DNA of 64,000 nucleotides from the NCBI RefSeq assembly GCF_001404515.1, contig NZ_CXWE01000003.1, positions 186,001-250,000 on the forward strand, in the 5' to 3' direction. Position numbers and translations under genes: made by a program. The notes beneath the pieces are model-generated. The model was not told the DNA's origin and searched no databases. It worked only from the letters and a program-made list of their open reading frames with translations. The DNA comes from Roseibium album (GTDB taxonomy: Bacteria; Pseudomonadota; Alphaproteobacteria; Rhizobiales; Stappiaceae). Shown here piece by piece: positions 62,205 through 64,000 of the stretch; the first letter of the stretch is position 1; each line of letters starts with the position of its first letter.

Positions 62205-63275
62205 ATGGCCTCCCCTGAAAAACCGATCCGCATCCTAATCCTTGGCACCGGAAACATGGCCCAAAGCCATGCCACCGCCTATCAGAAGTGTCCCGGTGTC
62301 GAAATTGTCGCCGGCGTCGACCGGCGCCCCGACCCACTGTCGGAGTTTTGCGAAAGTTTCGGCATTCCCCGACAGTTTCAGGATCTGGAAGAGGCGATTG
62401 GCTGGGGTGAATTCGATGCTGTTTCAAACGTGACGCCGGACGCTGCGCATCACCCGACAACACTTATGCTGCTGAACGCCGGCAAGCATGTCCTGTGTGA
62501 AAAACCGCTTGCAACCAATGCGGCCGACGCTCATGAAATGGCTGCCCTTGCGAGAAAGAACAATCTCGTCGGCATGGTCAATCTGAGCTACCGGGACGTT
62601 GCCGTTCTTCAAGCGGCGGCGGGACTGGTGGCAGACGGTGCCATAGGCGCTCTGCGGCACTTCGAGGCTTCCTATCTTCAAAGCTGGCTCGCTCAACCTG
62701 CCTGGGGTGACTGGCGCACCGAAAGCCAGTGGCTCTGGCGCCTTTCGACGGAACACGGCTCCAAGGGCGTACTTGGTGATGTCGGCATCCACATTCTCGA
62801 CTTTGCCACCTTTGCAGCCGGAAGCCCTGTCTCCGAACTGTCCTGCCGCCTGAAGACTTTCGACAAGGCCAAGGGCAACAGGATTGGCGAGTATCCTCTA
62901 GATGCCAATGACAGCTTCACTCTTCAGGCGGAACTGGCGAATGGTGCACTCGGCACCATCAGTGCAACCCGATTTGCCTCAGGTCATCTCAACGACCTGC
63001 GCCTGCGTCTTTATGGAGACAGGGGCGGACTGGAAGTTCTGTTTGAAAAACGCAAGGAAAGCTTGCGTATCTGCAGGGATGAAAACCTGACCGAGGGCCG
63101 CTGGGAAGATGTCGTCGCAAAACCGGTGCCGACTGTGTACGAGCGCTTTGTCGATGCCATTCGCGACAGGGAACCACCGGAGCCCGACTTCGTTCATGGC
63201 GCTCGCCTGCAGGCCGCACTTGACGCGGCTGAACACTCCGATGCTGAAAACGGACGTTTTCTCAAGGTCGAGTGA
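62205..63275 (+). CDS. Gfo/Idh/MocA-family oxidoreductase
   Basis: This 356-residue NAD(P)-dependent enzyme has the Rossmann motif ILGTGNMAQSHA and the family signature AGKHVLCEKPLATNAADA with the catalytic EKP lysine. It would oxidise or reduce a sugar or inositol, probably with the ThuA-domain protein. ATG at 62205 follows GGAG; the frame is open to 62187. Confidence 0.93.
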   Translation: MASPEKPIRILILGTGNMAQSHATAYQKCPGVEIVAGVDRRPDPLSEFCESFGIPRQFQDLEEAIGWGEFDAVSNVTPDAAHHPTTLMLLNAGKHVLCEKPLATNAADAHEMAALARKNNLVGMVNLSYRDVAVLQAAAGLVADGAIGALRHFEASYLQSWLAQPAWGDWRTESQWLWRLSTEHGSKGVLGDVGIHILDFATFAAGSPVSELSCRLKTFDKAKGNRIGEYPLDANDSFTLQAELANGALGTISATRFASGHLNDLRLRLYGDRGGLEVLFEKRKESLRICRDENLTEGRWEDVVAKPVPTVYERFVDAIRDREPPEPDFVHGARLQAALDAAEHSDAENGRFLKVE

Positions 63276-63713
63276 AGGCCATTGAAGCAATCCCCAAATG
63301 AATTGCAGCGGAGCTGGGGGCTCCGCCGCACAAGTGGGTACTATAGCAAGGCACCATCACAGGAAGTCCGCCAGTCTCTCGTCGTGCTTCCATGCAATGT
63401 ATGCAAAGACTAACGCATTCACCCTGACGCTTCGTTCAGACGAGGCTTCAGGTTTGCCTCTAATTTTAGACGAAACGTGTTTATGGGGCGGGCAAGTCTC
63501 GCAGATGCCGGCTTTTCTGGCTCAGTGGAGATGACTGACGGAACTGGAATTGCTTCACATGCAGCCCGGTTTCGCCCCCATATCGTCAACAAAATGCAAA
63601 GCGAACGACAGGTGCAATCAGCGGACAGACACCGCACCGGTTCATCCGCTGGTCTGTCCCTTCAATTTCTGCCAAAGTACGGCGATTGAAATGGGACAAC
63701 AGGTTGCTCGGAC
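63276..63713. other. Intergenic region with a short hairpin
   Basis: A seven-base-pair hairpin (GCGGAGC, TGGGG, GCTCCGC, 63308-63326) lies 33 bases after the oxidoreductase stop but has no T-run. The remaining sequence carries no supported gene. Confidence 0.45.
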
Positions 63714-64000
63714 ATGCGGCGCTTTTTTTTGCTTTTTTCATTGTTGTCATTCGCAGCCTTGCCTGCGAAAGCCGAAATCACCAAGCACGCGTTTATCTTG
63801 TCCAATTCCGATTATGTCGAAGTGGATGATCTGCAGACCCCCCAAACGGAGACCGATGAATACGCCAGCTTTCTCGCAGGCCATGATTACAAGATCACTC
63901 ACGTAAGAAACGAAACGCAAGAAAAGACCCTTGAAGTCTTCGAGACATTTGTCGAGGGCCTTCTGCCTGGCGACGAGGTGGTTCTTGTCTATTCCGGGCA
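63714..64000 (+). CDS. Secreted caspase-like peptidase (N-terminal part)
   Basis: The first 95 residues are in the window. A signal peptide (FFLLFSLLSFAALPAKA) precedes a caspase-like fold start: KHAFILSNSDYVEVDDLQTP resembles the opening strand and loop of bacterial metacaspase/C14 domains, and the window ends in VVLVYSGH, where the catalytic histidine of the family's YSGHG motif begins. A periplasmic or extracellular protease is implied. The catalytic cysteine lies outside the window. Confidence 0.72.
   Translation, partial: MRRFFLLFSLLSFAALPAKAEITKHAFILSNSDYVEVDDLQTPQTETDEYASFLAGHDYKITHVRNETQEKTLEVFETFVEGLLPGDEVVLVYSG

Overview
The window looks like a chromosomal segment of a marine-type alphaproteobacterium with fairly high GC. 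The markers are a mesaconyl-CoA hydratase of the ethylmalonyl-CoA pathway, the aerobic cobaltochelatase genes cobS and cobT next to a DnaJ-like gene, the aroK-aroB-CorC arrangement, a pyrophosphate-type phosphofructokinase, TRAP and polar amino acid ABC transporters, and a VPLPA-type C-terminal sorting tail. A member of the Stappiaceae (Roseibium/Labrenzia group) is my best guess, from gene content only. I found no rRNA, tRNA, CRISPR array or prophage.

Layout. 1-4.3 kb: end of an MFS efflux gene coupled to a MarR regulator, typA, and a GAPDH with an N-terminal extension. 4.8-10.8 kb: an accessory catabolic operon (TRAP transporter, HMG-CoA lyase-like enzyme, class III CoA-transferase) divergent from a LysR regulator. 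11-16.2 kb: a MarR gene, a secreted beta-trefoil protein, pfp and an ABC-2 exporter. 16.5-24.7 kb: a second accessory catabolic cluster (LysR, a four-gene polar amino acid ABC transporter, ureohydrolase, MmgE/PrpD protein, amidase) with lower GC than the core. 24.7-26.0 kb is gene-poor and may be the scar at the edge of that island.

26-49.4 kb is mainly core genome: mch, LuxR regulator, periplasmic amidase, HD hydrolase, L,D-transpeptidase lipoprotein, accA, a DUF3108-like protein, rpmB, queuosine-precursor transporter, phytase-esterase-like protein, cobT/cobS, DnaJ-like protein, BolA, a CorC-type CBS protein, aroB, aroK, a 47-residue membrane protein, xerD, an acyl-CoA synthetase, and a BcsL/CelD-like acetyltransferase overlapping a polysaccharide flippase. 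49.4-64 kb is accessory again: an orphan terminator, a sorting-tail secreted protein, a 48-residue protein, TetR/SDR with duplicated operators, an autotransporter, a deleted IS5-type element abutting ychJ, an endonuclease-family gene, cytochrome c, gamma-glutamyltransferase, a membrane protein/TetR pair, a thuA/Gfo-Idh sugar pair behind two abutting LacI-like palindromes, and the start of a secreted caspase-like protein cut by the window end.

The two catabolic clusters are the most interesting part. One reads as import, CoA activation and C-C cleavage of a 3-hydroxy-3-methyl dicarboxylate. The other reads as import and breakdown of a guanidino- or amide-bearing amino acid by an enzyme combination I do not recognise as a described pathway. 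A short dispersed intergenic repeat (conserved GCA, about 24 bases, then AATGTCCGCT) recurs at three sites at the edges of these accessory blocks.
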